From CAVURS01 sp963834425 (lineage in GTDB: Bacteria; Actinomycetota; Actinomycetes; Actinomycetales; CAVURS01), in NCBI GenBank assembly GCA_963834425.1, contig CAWIBR010000005.1:1-64000 (forward strand): 64,000 nt of DNA, in the 5' to 3' direction. Positions 41,812 through 50,668 of the stretch are shown here, in pieces. How positions within the stretch are numbered: position 1 is the stretch's first letter; every line of letters starts with the position of its first letter. The notes under the pieces were generated by a model. The model worked only from the letters and a program-made list of their open reading frames with translations. It ran no database searches and had not been told where the DNA came from. Made by a program: the position numbers and the translations under genes.

Positions 41812-43560
41812 TCAGGAGGTCGTCGCCCCGGTGTCGGCGCCGGAGACCAGTCGGGCGTACTTCGCCAGGACGCCGGTCTCATAGCGCGGAGCCGGCGCCG
41901 ACCAGGCCGCACGTCGAGCGGCCAGGACGTCGTCCGGTACGCCGAGGTGGAGCCGCCGGGCCGCGACGTCGATCGTCACCGGGTCGCCGTCCTCGACCAG
42001 CGCGATCGGCCCTCCGATGAAGGCCTCCGGCGCGACGTGGCCGATGCAGAATCCCTCGGTCGCGCCGGAGAAGCGCCCGTCGGTGACCAGGGCCACGTCG
42101 GCACCGTGACCCGTGCCCTTGATGGCGCCAGTGACGGCCAGCATCTCGCGCATGCCCGGCCCGCCCCGTGGCCCCTCGTAGCGGATCACCACGACGTCCC
42201 CGGGCCGTAGCCGCTGGTCGAGCACGTAGTCCAGCGCGTCTTCCTCGACATCGAAAACCCTTGCCGTGCCGACGAACTCGCGCACGTTGCTGCCAGCGAT
42301 CTTGACCACGGCGCCATCGGGTGCGAGGTTGCCGCGCAGGATCGCGATGCCACCCTCGGCGTTGAGTGGCTGGGCCAGGGGATGGACGACCGCACCGTCC
42401 GGGACCGAGCCACCGGGCTCCGTGGCCTGGGCCTCGACGTTGTCGCCGAGGGTGCGTCCGTTGACGGTGAGGGCATCGCCGTCGACCAGGCCGGCCTCGA
42501 TCAGCGCCGACAGCACGGTGGTGAGCCCGCCGACCCGGTCCAGGTCGCTCATGAAGAAGTTGCCGTGCGGGCGCGAGTCGACGATGTGCGGCACCTTGCG
42601 GCCGACCGCGTCGATGTCGTCCAGCGACAACGGCACGCGAGCCTCCTTGGCGATGGCCATCAGGTGCAGCACCGCGTTGGTCGAGCCGCCGATGGCCATC
42701 GTCACGGCGACGCCGTTGAGCAGTGCAGCGCGGGTCAGCACGTCACGAGTGGAGCGGCCCGCCTGCAGCATGGCCACGACGGCGTCGCCGGACTCCTGGG
42801 CGATCACGGCCCGCCGCGGGTCGGGAGCCGGGACGGCGGCCGAGCCGGGCAGGCTCATGCCCATCGCCTCGGCCACGCAGGCCATGGTGTTGGCGGTGTA
42901 CATCCCCGCGCAGGATCCGGCGCTCGGGCAGGCGGCTCGCTCGAGGCGTTGTAGCCCGGCGTCGTCGAGCAGCCCGGAGGCGTGGGCGCCGACGCCTTCG
43001 AAGACGTCCTTGATGTCGACCCGCCGCCCGTCCAGGACGCCGGGCAGGATTGTCCCGCCGTACACAAAGACGCTGGGTACGTCGAGGCGCACGGCCGCCA
43101 TGAGCATCGCCGGCAGCGACTTGTCGCACCCCGCGAGGGTGACCAGCCCGTCGAGGCACTCGGCGTGGACGACGGTCTCGACCGAGTCGGCGATGACTTC
43201 GCGCGAGACCAGGGAGGCGCGCATCCCGGAGTGCCCCATGCAGATGACGTCGGAGACCGAGATGGTGCCGAACTCGAGCGGGACGCCGCCCGCACCTCGG
43301 ACGCCGACGGCGGCGGAGGCGGCCAGGTCGCGGAGCACCAGGTTGCACGGCGTCAGCTGGTTCCACGAGCTGACCACACCGATCTGGAACCGGTCGAAGT
43401 CGCTGTCCTGCAGGCCGACCGCGCGCAGCATCGCCCGGGCCGGCGCGGCGCGAGCGCCCGCGGTGACCTGCTCGCTGCGGCGGGGCCGGTGAGCGGTCGA
43501 GGTGACGGAATCCGTAGTGTCCACAGGTGGCCTGTCTCTCTGGGCCGGGTCTCTTGACAC
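41812..43560 (-). CDS. IlvD/Edd-family dehydratase (dihydroxy-acid or sugar-acid)
   Basis: The protein has 582 residues. The iron-sulfur ligands lie in NQLTPCNLVLRDLA, TLAGCDKSLPAMLMAAVRLD and CPSAGSCAGMYTANTMACVA. VTMAIGGSTNAVLHLMAIAK and VTDGRFSGATEGFCIGHVAP are family signatures with the catalytic Ser. The family covers dihydroxyacid dehydratase of branched-chain amino acid synthesis and sugar-acid dehydratases. No ilv genes are nearby. The divergent FAH and SDR genes favour a sugar-acid role, which is inferred. The start may be GTG 43560 or GTG 43524. Confidence 0.88.
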   Translation of the reverse strand: MSRDPAQRDRPPVDTTDSVTSTAHRPRRSEQVTAGARAAPARAMLRAVGLQDSDFDRFQIGVVSSWNQLTPCNLVLRDLAASAAVGVRGAGGVPLEFGTISVSDVICMGHSGMRASLVSREVIADSVETVVHAECLDGLVTLAGCDKSLPAMLMAAVRLDVPSVFVYGGTILPGVLDGRRVDIKDVFEGVGAHASGLLDDAGLQRLERAACPSAGSCAGMYTANTMACVAEAMGMSLPGSAAVPAPDPRRAVIAQESGDAVVAMLQAGRSTRDVLTRAALLNGVAVTMAIGGSTNAVLHLMAIAKEARVPLSLDDIDAVGRKVPHIVDSRPHGNFFMSDLDRVGGLTTVLSALIEAGLVDGDALTVNGRTLGDNVEAQATEPGGSVPDGAVVHPLAQPLNAEGGIAILRGNLAPDGAVVKIAGSNVREFVGTARVFDVEEDALDYVLDQRLRPGDVVVIRYEGPRGGPGMREMLAVTGAIKGTGHGADVALVTDGRFSGATEGFCIGHVAPEAFIGGPIALVEDGDPVTIDVAARRLHLGVPDDVLAARRAAWSAPAPRYETGVLAKYARLVSGADTGATTS

Positions 43561-43605
43561 GGCAGGAAGGCTGAACCCAGACTCAGGGTCAAAGTTGGAA
43601 GATCA

Positions 43606-43616
43606 TATCTGAGATA
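43606..43616. promoter_or_regulatory. palindrome TATCTGAGATA
   Basis: TATCT-G-AGATA is a perfect odd palindrome between the divergent dehydratase and FAH genes. A near copy (TACCTCAGATA, 10 of 11 as complement) is found at 62571, upstream of the sugar ABC transporter. A shared operator is likely. Confidence 0.55.
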
Positions 43617-43632
43617 CGAGCGATTGGTCGAG

Positions 43633-44295
43633 ATGAGCGAGCTCCCCATCCCCCGCCCGGGCAAGGTCATCGCGGTCGGGCTGAACTACCGCGACCATGC
43701 CGCCGAGTCGGACAGCCCCCTGCCCGAGTCGCCGATCCTGTTCGCCAAGTGGTCGACCTGTCTGGTGCCGAACGGCGCCGCGGTCGTCCTGCCGCCGGGC
43801 GTGGACCAGGCCGACTATGAGGCCGAGCTGGCGGTCGTCATCGGCCGGACGGCCACCAACGTCCGGGCCGACGACGCGTTGGACTTCGTCTCGGGTTACC
43901 TGGCGCTGAACGACGTCAGCGACCGCGAGGCGCAGATGAAGGACGGCCAGTGGTCGCGGGCCAAGTCCTACGACACCTTCGGCCCGATCGGCCCGATCTT
44001 CGTCCCGGCCAGCGAGATTCCCGACCCGCAGACCCTCGCGATCTCGTGTGACCTCAACGGTCAGCGGATGCAGGACAGCAACACGTCGTACATGATCTTC
44101 GGCGTCCGCAAGCTGATCGAGTTCATCAGCGCGCGGATCACCTTGGAGGTCGGCGACGTGATCAGCACGGGTACGCCGGACGGCGTGGGCGCGTTCCGGC
44201 CGGAGCCCGTCTTCCTCAAGCCGGGCGACTCGATGACGGTGACGATCGAGGGCATCGGTTCCCTGACCAACCCGATCGTCCGGGCCGGCAGCTGA
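43633..44295 (+). CDS. fumarylacetoacetate hydrolase-family protein
   Basis: The protein has 220 residues. The FAH motifs are KVIAVGLNYRDHAAESDSPL, ILFAKWSTCLVPNGAAVVLP, YEAELAVVIGRTATNV (with the ExE metal pair), YLALNDVSDREAQ and VISTGTPDGVGAF. The C-terminal FLKPGDSMTVTIEGIGSLTN is typical. The family includes hydrolases that split 2,4-diketo-3-deoxy sugar acids to pyruvate, and 2-keto-3-deoxy-pentonate dehydratases. The start ATG at 43633 is preferred over the TTG at 43624. The next SDR gene overlaps its stop, a common pairing in the fuconate or rhamnonate pathways. Confidence 0.9.
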   Translation: MSELPIPRPGKVIAVGLNYRDHAAESDSPLPESPILFAKWSTCLVPNGAAVVLPPGVDQADYEAELAVVIGRTATNVRADDALDFVSGYLALNDVSDREAQMKDGQWSRAKSYDTFGPIGPIFVPASEIPDPQTLAISCDLNGQRMQDSNTSYMIFGVRKLIEFISARITLEVGDVISTGTPDGVGAFRPEPVFLKPGDSMTVTIEGIGSLTNPIVRAGS

Positions 44296-45056
44296 TGGCG
44301 TCGGGGCTGGCCGTCGTCACCGGCGCGGCCTCCGGCATCGGGCGGGCCACCTCGCTCCGGCTCGCGGCCGACGGCTGGACGCTCACCCTGGTCGACCGGG
44401 CGGCCGACGGCCTCGAGGTCACCGCGGACGCGCTGCGATCGGCGTACGGCGAGAGCTCGGTCCGCGACCTGGTGGTCGCCGATCTGTCCGACACCGGCGA
44501 GGTGGAGTCGATCGCCGCCGACTACCTCAAGACCCATGAGGTCGACCTGCTCGTCAACAACGCCGGCGTCGGCTTCCGGGCCACCGCCGAGGACACGACC
44601 GACGAGCAGTGGGACCTGACCTTCGCGGTCAACCTGACGGCGATGTTCCGGCTCTGCCGCGCGGTGATCCCCGGCATGGTGGCCCGCGGACACGGCGTGA
44701 TCATCAACACCGCATCGGCCGGCGGCCTGGTCGGGCTGCGCTACCGGGTGGCCTACTGCGCGTCCAAGGCCGGCGTGATCGGGCTGACCCGTGCGCTCGC
44801 CGCCGACCATGCGGGACAAGGGATCCGGGTCAACGCGATCGCCCCCGGCACGGTCGACACCGAGTGGGTCGGGCGGATGCTCGCCGACGACCCCGACCCC
44901 GTGGCGACCCGCAAGCTGATGGAGAACCGCCAGCTCGACGGCCGTCTCGGCACGCCCGAAGAGGTCGCCGGCGGCATCGCCTTCATGGCCGGCGACGACG
45001 GCCGCTTCTTCAACGGCTCCGTCATGGTCATGGACGCCGGCCTCACCGCCGTCTGA
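44295..45056 (+). CDS. SDR-family oxidoreductase
   Basis: The protein has 253 residues and all classical SDR residues: VVTGAASGIGRATSLRL, LLVNNAGVGFRA, INTASAGGLVG with the Ser, YCASKAGVIGLTRALAADHA with Tyr and Lys, and VNAIAPGTVDTEW. It starts on the FAH stop (TGATG), so the two are made together. In non-phosphorylating deoxy-sugar routes an SDR oxidises the 2-keto-3-deoxy acid before the FAH-type hydrolase acts. That is the most fitting role, by context only. Confidence 0.9.
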   Translation: MASGLAVVTGAASGIGRATSLRLAADGWTLTLVDRAADGLEVTADALRSAYGESSVRDLVVADLSDTGEVESIAADYLKTHEVDLLVNNAGVGFRATAEDTTDEQWDLTFAVNLTAMFRLCRAVIPGMVARGHGVIINTASAGGLVGLRYRVAYCASKAGVIGLTRALAADHAGQGIRVNAIAPGTVDTEWVGRMLADDPDPVATRKLMENRQLDGRLGTPEEVAGGIAFMAGDDGRFFNGSVMVMDAGLTAV

Positions 45057-45450
45057 CCTCCGAGGCTGGGCGCGGATCGCCGCGTCAAGCTCTGGTCTCC
45101 GGGTACTGCATCACCCTGCGTCACTTCGCCCAGATTGATGTACGCCGTCGCCTCGCGCAGCTACGAATCGCACGGCCGTTGTCGGGTCCCGCGCTGCGGT
45201 CCCGCCTAAAAGCCGGAGTGTGTGCCCGTCGACCCTCAGCGCGCGCCGTGGATCGGGCTGACCAGCGTCGGCCCGAAGGCCCTGCGCGAGCCGGGTGCCT
45301 AAAGCCCCCCGGCCTCGCAACCCTCAGTCCTCCCTAAGCAAGTCACTCATTACCCGTCTATGGCTCCGCGGCAGGCTGAGTCGGTCCACGACGAGACGGC
45401 GGTATCCGGCACTCACACATGAGCGTCGGATGCCGCCTACTGTGGTCCGA
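45057..45450. other. 394-base intergenic region with a weak hairpin
   Basis: No credible reading frame or RNA gene is seen here. A hairpin at 45286-45318 pairs GCGAGCCGGG with CCCGGCCTCGC (one bulged base) around a 12-base loop. It could stop transcription from either convergent side (SDR and ABC permease genes). A short AT-rich part (TCACTCATTACCCG) follows. Confidence 0.4.
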
Positions 45451-46263
45451 CTATTTGACCTCGGAACGGCGCAGGAACAGCAGCCCGATGACGAGGGGAA
45501 TGACGATCCAGATCATCGTGGTCGAGCCGAGCATCGCCCACTCCTTACCGGTGTTCGTGGCGCCCTCGAGGAGCGCTCCGTGCGTTTTGTTCCAGTCGAT
45601 CCAGGGCTGCAGGTCCTCGAACCAGGGGCGCGCGTGGGCCAGGAGGACGAGGATGCCTGGCACGACCAGTGAAGCGACGAAGTAACCCACGATTGCGGCC
45701 GCGGAGTTGCGCAGCACGACGCCGAGGGTGAACCCGATGGCCATGCCGACTAGGTCGTAGAGCACGATCTGGGACGCCATGGACAACGAGATGTCCCACA
45801 CGGTGTTGACGCCGGCTAGCGCCGAACCGGCCACGTTGCCGAGGGCGCCCACGGCCAGGGCGACGGCCACGGAGCCGAGGCCCACCAGGAGGGTCGCGAT
45901 CGCCTTGGCGCCGATCACGTGCGCGCGGCTCGGAATCAGCGTAAATGTCGTGAGCCCACTGCGCTGGCTCCACTCATTCGTGACGGCCAGGATCGCGATC
46001 ATCGGCAGGATCACCGACATCGGGAACCCGCTCGCTCTCACGAAGTTCTGGTAGGTGACGTCGCTGTTGAGGCCGAAGACGAGGAGCGACCCGGCCGAGA
46101 TGGGGGACAGGACGCCGATGCTGGTGAGCATCCAGAAGCCCGAGCGGGTGTTGAACATCTTGCGGAGCTCGACCTTGGCGAGCCGGGTGGTGGGGATGGG
46201 ACGGACGATCCGTCGGGCCGGTGCGGCCTCGATGGCGTCGGCAGAGATCATCGTGGCGGTCAT
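45451..46263 (-). CDS. ABC-2 type transporter permease
   Basis: The protein has 270 residues and about six membrane helices. The N-terminal cytoplasmic segment (LAKVELRKMFNTRSGFWMLT) is typical of ABC-2 permeases. It is followed by GVLSPISAGSLLVFGLN, MSVILPMIAILAVTNEWSQR, and several Ala/Leu/Val helices. The C-terminus ends LLFLRRSEVK. Its ATG overlaps the stop of the ATPase gene (ATGA). It should form an exporter with that ATPase; the cargo is unknown. Confidence 0.88.
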   Translation of the reverse strand: MTATMISADAIEAAPARRIVRPIPTTRLAKVELRKMFNTRSGFWMLTSIGVLSPISAGSLLVFGLNSDVTYQNFVRASGFPMSVILPMIAILAVTNEWSQRSGLTTFTLIPSRAHVIGAKAIATLLVGLGSVAVALAVGALGNVAGSALAGVNTVWDISLSMASQIVLYDLVGMAIGFTLGVVLRNSAAAIVGYFVASLVVPGILVLLAHARPWFEDLQPWIDWNKTHGALLEGATNTGKEWAMLGSTTMIWIVIPLVIGLLFLRRSEVK

Positions 46264-47159
46264 GCCGCGACTCCTTCGCGTTGGGTGTCGGCGGTGAGCG
46301 AGAGGAACATGTCTTCGAGGCCGGCGCCCTCGGCGGACCGGAGTTCGGTGAGGGCGATGCCGGCGGTCAGGGCCGCGGCTCCGACCCGGGCGGGGTCGGC
46401 ATCGGTGCGGACCGAGCCGTCCCCTGCGACCGTGCTGGGGATCCCGGCCTGCTCGAGGGCGTGCGCGAGGTCGCGCGGTGACGTTGACCGGGCGAGCGTC
46501 CCTGCTGCGGCGAGCAGCTCTTCCTTGCTGCCGGACGCGACGATCTTGCCGTTGCCGATCACGACCAGGTCGTCGGCCATGACCTCGATCTCGTGCAGCA
46601 GGTGCGAGGACAACAGGACGGTGCCGCCTTGGCTGGCGAAGCCCGTCAGCAGGTCGCGCATCCACCGGATCCCCGCGGGGTCGAGCCCGTTGGCCGGCTC
46701 GTCGAGGATCAGCACCCGGGGGTTCCCGAGCAGCGCGGCGCCGATGCCGAGTCGCTGACGCATGCCGAGGGAGTAGTTGCGCACGCGGCGCTTGGCCTCC
46801 GATGGTGTCAGGCTGACGAGTTCGAGCATCTCGTCGACGCGGCGGCGGGGCAGACCCATGGTGTGGGCGGCGATCGTGAGGATCTCGCGTCCGCTGCGAC
46901 CGGCGTGCTGGGCGGAGGCGTCCAGGAGGACGCCCACCTCGAGTCCGGGGTTGGGGAGGTCGGCGAACCGTACTCCGTTGATGGTCGCGGTGCCGGACGT
47001 CGGGACGGTCAGGCCGACCAGCATGCGCATCGTGGTGGACTTGCCGGCGCCGTTCGGGCCGAGGAAGCCGGTGACGCGACCGGGCAGGGCGGTGAAGGAG
47101 ACGTTGTCGACGGCGGTGAAGCCGGCGTACCTCCGGGTCAGTGACTCAACAGTGATCAT
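46260..47159 (-). CDS. ABC transporter ATP-binding protein
   Basis: The protein has 299 residues. Walker A is GFLGPNGAGKSTTMRMLVGL, the signature is NYSLGMRQRLGIGAALLG, Walker B is VLILDEPANGLDPAG, and the switch His is in LLSSHLLHEIEVMADD. The C-terminal 80 residues are the usual variable tail of DrrA-type ATPases. ATG 47159 has GAGGG upstream. It is coupled with the permease gene and divergent from a histidine kinase gene, the common arrangement where the two-component system controls the exporter. Confidence 0.92.
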   Translation of the reverse strand: MITVESLTRRYAGFTAVDNVSFTALPGRVTGFLGPNGAGKSTTMRMLVGLTVPTSGTATINGVRFADLPNPGLEVGVLLDASAQHAGRSGREILTIAAHTMGLPRRRVDEMLELVSLTPSEAKRRVRNYSLGMRQRLGIGAALLGNPRVLILDEPANGLDPAGIRWMRDLLTGFASQGGTVLLSSHLLHEIEVMADDLVVIGNGKIVASGSKEELLAAAGTLARSTSPRDLAHALEQAGIPSTVAGDGSVRTDADPARVGAAALTAGIALTELRSAEGAGLEDMFLSLTADTQREGVAA

Positions 47160-47278
47160 GTGACAACCCTCGACGCGTCGGGGCGTGCGCACATCGGCGT
47201 CGGGGCCGGACCCTCCTCAGCCGTTGGGAGGGGCGGGGTCTCGTTCTTTCGGTCGGTCCCCGAGGCCTCGGCGGTCCC

Positions 47279-47284
47279 TAGGCT
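47279..47284 (+). promoter_or_regulatory. -10 element TAGGCT, leaderless kinase gene
   Basis: TAGGCT ends 6 bases before GTG 47291. No ribosome site intervenes. Confidence 0.45.
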
Positions 47285-47290
47285 GGGCGG

Positions 47291-48433
47291 GTGATCACCA
47301 ACGCCCTGCGCTCGCTGTGGGCCGAGCCCCGCGCAGCCGACGCTCCCGAACGGGTGTGGCGCGACTGGGTGCTGGTCGGGGTGTTGATGGTGACGGCGCT
47401 GCTCGAGGGAGTCCTCCGGGACGACGTCGCCTGGCGGCCGTTCGCGACGATCGTGGCGGTCGGGCTCGCGCCGGTGCTGCTGTGGCGGCGTACCCGGCCG
47501 TTGGCCTGCGTCGTGGTGGCCTTCGGCACCGCGATGGCGTTGGGGCTGGCGACCCTGGCGGGCGGGCCCCCCGGTGTCGGCCTCACCACGATGATCTACA
47601 TCCTGGTGCTCGTCTACGCGCTGGTCCGCTGGGGCTCAGGGCGCGAGATCGTGATCGGGCTGGCGGTGGTGCTGGTCGCTGCGGTAATCGGCACGGTCGC
47701 CGACTACACCGGCCCGTCCGACTTCATCGGCGGGTTCGGCATCCTGGCGGCGGCGGCAGCGGGCGGAGCGGCGTTCCGCTACCGCGCCGAGAGCTGGCGC
47801 CGGGCGCTGGACCAGGTCCGCAGCCAGGAGCGGGTCGGCCTCGCGCGCGAGCTGCACGACATGGTCGCCCACCACGTCTCGGCGATCGCTGTGCAGGCGC
47901 AGGCGGGCCGGGCGATGGCCGGGCAGCGACCTGAGGCGGCGCTCGAGGCGCTGGCGGTCATCGAAGGGGAAGCGTCGCGGACGCTGGCGGAGATGCGGGC
48001 GATGGTCCGGGTGCTGCGCGACGGAGCGCCGGCGGAGTACACCCCCCAGCCCGGCGTTGCCGACCTGGCGTCCCTCGCCCGCCGCGAACCGGTGCCGGTC
48101 GTCGACGTGGAGGTGCCGGGTGACCTGGACGAACTTCCGCTCCAGGTCGACGCGGCGGTCTACCGGCTGGCGCAAGAGGCGCTGACGAACGCCCTGCGGC
48201 ACGCCCGCAACGCCTCGCGCGTGGAGATCCGGGTCGTCGAGGGTGGAGGAAGGCTGCGGCTACGCGTGACCGACGACGGACAGATCGACCCGGCGCGGCC
48301 AGCGAGCCACGGCTTCGGGCTGCTGGGGATGACCGAGCGCGTGCAGCTGCTCGGCGGCACGCTGCGCGCCGGGCCGGCGCCTGGGGGCGGGTGGGCGGTC
48401 GACGCCGAGCTGCCGACGGAGGTACGCCGATGA
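47291..48433 (+). CDS. NarL/DesK-type sensor histidine kinase
   Basis: The protein has 380 residues. The N-terminal 165 residues hold about five membrane helices (WVLVGVLMVTALLEGVL, TIVAVGLAPVLLW, LACVVVAFGTAMALGLATLA, IVIGLAVVLVAAVIGTVA) with no large extracellular loop. The HisKA_3 box is LARELHDMVAHHVSAIAVQA, with His189 as the phosphorylated residue. The ATPase domain has LAQEALTNALRHARNASRVE, LRVTDDGQI and HGFGLLGMTERVQLLGG. Its stop overlaps the response regulator start (ATGA). It probably senses a membrane-active or exported compound. Confidence 0.92.
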   Translation: MITNALRSLWAEPRAADAPERVWRDWVLVGVLMVTALLEGVLRDDVAWRPFATIVAVGLAPVLLWRRTRPLACVVVAFGTAMALGLATLAGGPPGVGLTTMIYILVLVYALVRWGSGREIVIGLAVVLVAAVIGTVADYTGPSDFIGGFGILAAAAAGGAAFRYRAESWRRALDQVRSQERVGLARELHDMVAHHVSAIAVQAQAGRAMAGQRPEAALEALAVIEGEASRTLAEMRAMVRVLRDGAPAEYTPQPGVADLASLARREPVPVVDVEVPGDLDELPLQVDAAVYRLAQEALTNALRHARNASRVEIRVVEGGGRLRLRVTDDGQIDPARPASHGFGLLGMTERVQLLGGTLRAGPAPGGGWAVDAELPTEVRR

Positions 48434-49086
48434 CGGTGCGAGTGCTGGTGGCCGACGACCAGGACCTGGTGCGTACCGGCCTGTCCATGATCCTTGACGC
48501 CCAGCCCGACATCGAGGTCGTCGGTCAGGCCGCCGACGGCCACGCCGCGGTCGAGCTGGCGCGTCGGCTCCACCCCGACGTGTGCCTGGTCGACATCCGG
48601 ATGCCCGGACTCGACGGCATCGAGGTGACCGAGCTCCTCGCCGGGCGGGGCGTCCCGGACCCGATGGCGGTGGTGGTGATCACGACCTTCGACCTCGACG
48701 AGTACGTCCACGGCGCGCTTCGGGCCGGCGCCCGAGGCTTTCTGCTCAAGGACGCCGGGCCGGAGCTGCTCGTCCAGGCCGTGCATGCCGCCGCCGCCGG
48801 CGATGCCCTGATCGCGCCGAACATCACCCGGCGGCTGCTGTCCACCCTGGCCGCCAGGGAACCGTCGAAACGACGTACCCAACCGATCGAGCCGCTCACC
48901 GACCGCGAGGAGGAGGTGCTGGCGCTGGTCGCCCGTGGCCGCACGAACGCCGAGATCGCCGCCGATCTCTTCATCGGCTTGACGACCGCCAAGACCCACG
49001 TCGCGAGCCTGCTGACCAAGATCGGCGCCCGCAACAGGGTCGAGATCGCGATGTGGGCCTACGACACCGGCCGGGTGGGGGACTGA
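48430..49086 (+). CDS. NarL-type response regulator
   Basis: The protein has 218 residues. The receiver domain has RVLVADDQDLVRTGLSMILD and VCLVDIRMPGLDGIEV with Asp55 as the phosphoryl acceptor, then VVVITTFDLDEYVHGALRAG and FLLKDAGPELLV. The LuxR-type helix-turn-helix is PLTDREEEVLALVARGRTNA plus EIAADLFIGLTTAKTHVASL. It is coupled with the kinase gene and most likely acts on the divergent ABC exporter promoter. Confidence 0.93.
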   Translation: MTVRVLVADDQDLVRTGLSMILDAQPDIEVVGQAADGHAAVELARRLHPDVCLVDIRMPGLDGIEVTELLAGRGVPDPMAVVVITTFDLDEYVHGALRAGARGFLLKDAGPELLVQAVHAAAAGDALIAPNITRRLLSTLAAREPSKRRTQPIEPLTDREEEVLALVARGRTNAEIAADLFIGLTTAKTHVASLLTKIGARNRVEIAMWAYDTGRVGD

Positions 49087-49390
49087 AGCCGCCGTCCAAG
49101 GACTCGGAGAAGCCGTTCCGCCAAGCAAGCAGGATTCGATGAACGCGGTCTCGTCAAGGAGATGCGCCGCCAGCCGCGCATCGCGTGTGCGGTGAGCTGG
49201 GTGCCGTTGTCCATCCCGATATTCGCCAGTCAACGCCCGGTTCCCGTGATCAGGTCCTCCAACACCACGCGGGTGTCGTCGGGGATCTGTTGGTCGGCAG
49301 CCGACATGAGGCTGGCCGCGTAGTGAGTCTTTCCGCCGCCAGTGGCCCTGACGCACGGCGAGCCGCGCACTCCTGGACCGGTGTTCGCCA
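49087..49390 (-). pseudogene. decayed DDE transposase (integrase-core type)
   Basis: On the minus strand the pieces VVLEDLITGTGR, a TGA at 49232-49230, LANIGMDNGTQLTAHAMRGW, then TAFIES and, in another frame, AWRNGFSESLDGGF follow each other. They match the second half of IS3-like transposases: MDNGTELTAHAMRDW with a catalytic Asp, and PWQNGFVESFNGRF with the catalytic Glu. The part beyond 49240 is weak. An in-frame stop and a frame change make it non-functional. No clear terminal repeats are seen. It sits between the response regulator and a DUF427 gene. Confidence 0.6.
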
Positions 49391-49434
49391 AGAGCAAGGC
49401 TCTCGGTCCCGCGTAGTCGCCGAAGTCGACCTGG

Positions 49435-49926
49435 CTACCAACCGGCGCTTCCAGGCCCGCCTTTGAAGGGACCGGTCACTCTGCTGGTGATCCAGCCGCC
49501 GTAGAAGTCGCCCTGTTGCGCGACGACAGTCTCGCCATCGACCGTGCAGCGATCCATCCGGCCGGGGTAGAAAGCCACGTGGCCGACGAGCGCGTCGTAG
49601 CCCGCGTTGGGTCGCGGGTAGTGCCACGCCGCCCGGGGAAGCACCCGGCCACCTGGGGCGACCAGATCGAAGTACGCCGCGGTCCCCTTGAACTCACACC
49701 ACGTGGTCCCGGAGACAGGGCTGAGCACGCCGGGCGCGATGTCCTCGACAGGCACGTAGTAGACCGGTGGATGGCTGGTCTCGAGCACTCGTAGCGCACG
49801 GCGGGTGTCCGCCACAGCATCGCGCTGCAGCTCGATGACCACGTGCTCGCTCGAGGAGACGACGATCGGCGGCCGCGGGTAGTCCCAGACTGATTCGGTT
49901 GCCGCCAATCCGAAGCCGTCGCTCAC
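49435..49926 (-). CDS. DUF427 family protein
   Basis: The protein has 163 residues. The family order is VWDYPRPPIVVSSSEHVVIE, VADTRRALRVLETSHPPVYY, SGTTWCEFKGTAAYFDLVAP and WHYPRPNAGYDALVGHVAFY, ending RVTGPFKGGPGSAGW. The GTG at 49926 (GGAGAG upstream) fits the conserved start better than the ATG at 49998. DUF427 proteins form small beta barrels, and their activity is not established. The 222 bases from 49927 to 50148 hold nothing clear. Confidence 0.88.
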   Translation of the reverse strand: MSDGFGLAATESVWDYPRPPIVVSSSEHVVIELQRDAVADTRRALRVLETSHPPVYYVPVEDIAPGVLSPVSGTTWCEFKGTAAYFDLVAPGGRVLPRAAWHYPRPNAGYDALVGHVAFYPGRMDRCTVDGETVVAQQGDFYGGWITSRVTGPFKGGPGSAGW

Positions 49927-50148
49927 GGATCCATGCTCTCCGAAGGATTCGCCGCCCACCGCCCCGGAATCGTTGCAACCGCATCCAGAGGAGCCCATGA
50001 GGCTGCGCCGTCGGCCGACGAAACTGGAAGGCAAGCCCGCAGCCAAGCATGAGGTAGAGCTGGCCTCGCCAGGCCGTGGCGGCCTTGGCGTCAGCACTCA
50101 CCCCTGCCGTCGAAAGCTCCGCGGGTCACTGCATCAAGGCGGAGTGGT

Positions 50149-50513
50149 TCACGCGCGAACGGCAGGGACCTTGGGGTTCGGACCGTACGTGTTGGTGGGG
50201 CCGGGTGTGCTGTCCTGGACGGTGAAGACGAGCAGGATGATGCTCCCGACGATGGGGATGAGGCCGATGAGGATCCACCAGCCGCTGCGGTTGGTGTCGT
50301 GGAGGCGGCGGATCGTGACGGCGAGGGTGGGGAGCAGGATGAGGATTGTGAGCAGGCCGAGAGCGCGCGCGTGGGCGGCGGTCCCGATGACGCTGAAGAT
50401 GACGGCGACGATGAGGTAGAACAGGGCCCACCACCAGTATTCGGAGCGCCGGGCGCGGCCGGTGAAGGTGACGTATTTGGCGAAGCAGGTCTTGACGGCG
50501 TCGACAAAGCCAT
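50149..50513 (-). CDS. DUF805 membrane protein, frameshifted at the start
   Basis: Reading the minus strand one base out of the ATG frame gives FVDAVKTCFAKYVTFTGRAR, RSEYWWWALFYLIVAVIFSV, TILILLPTLAVTIRRLHDTN and RSGWWILIGLIPIVGSIILL, ending at TGA 50149. This is a complete DUF805 protein with three or four helices and the family RRLHDTNRSGWW motif. ATG 50513 is followed by GCTTTG where GGCTTTG is expected, so one G is missing directly after the start. With it the protein is about 121 residues. A plain search for open frames misses this gene. The function of DUF805 is unknown. Confidence 0.85.
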
Positions 50514-50668
50514 AGGGGTCGGCCTCTCTTGGTGGCTGCCTCCAGTGTGAGCAGCGTCGGGATGAACGTAGGGGTTGGGTGGGGGCTTCCGCTCGTTTGG
50601 TGGGTTACTTCTCCGAGGGCGGGCGTTGCGGTCCGCTCTGCGATGTGCGTCTTACCGCCGCGTGTCGG

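Noticed and set aside
45057..45450. A small gene or tRNA in the 394-base gap
   Set aside because: Short frames there lack ribosome sites and composition of coding DNA, and no cloverleaf could be drawn.
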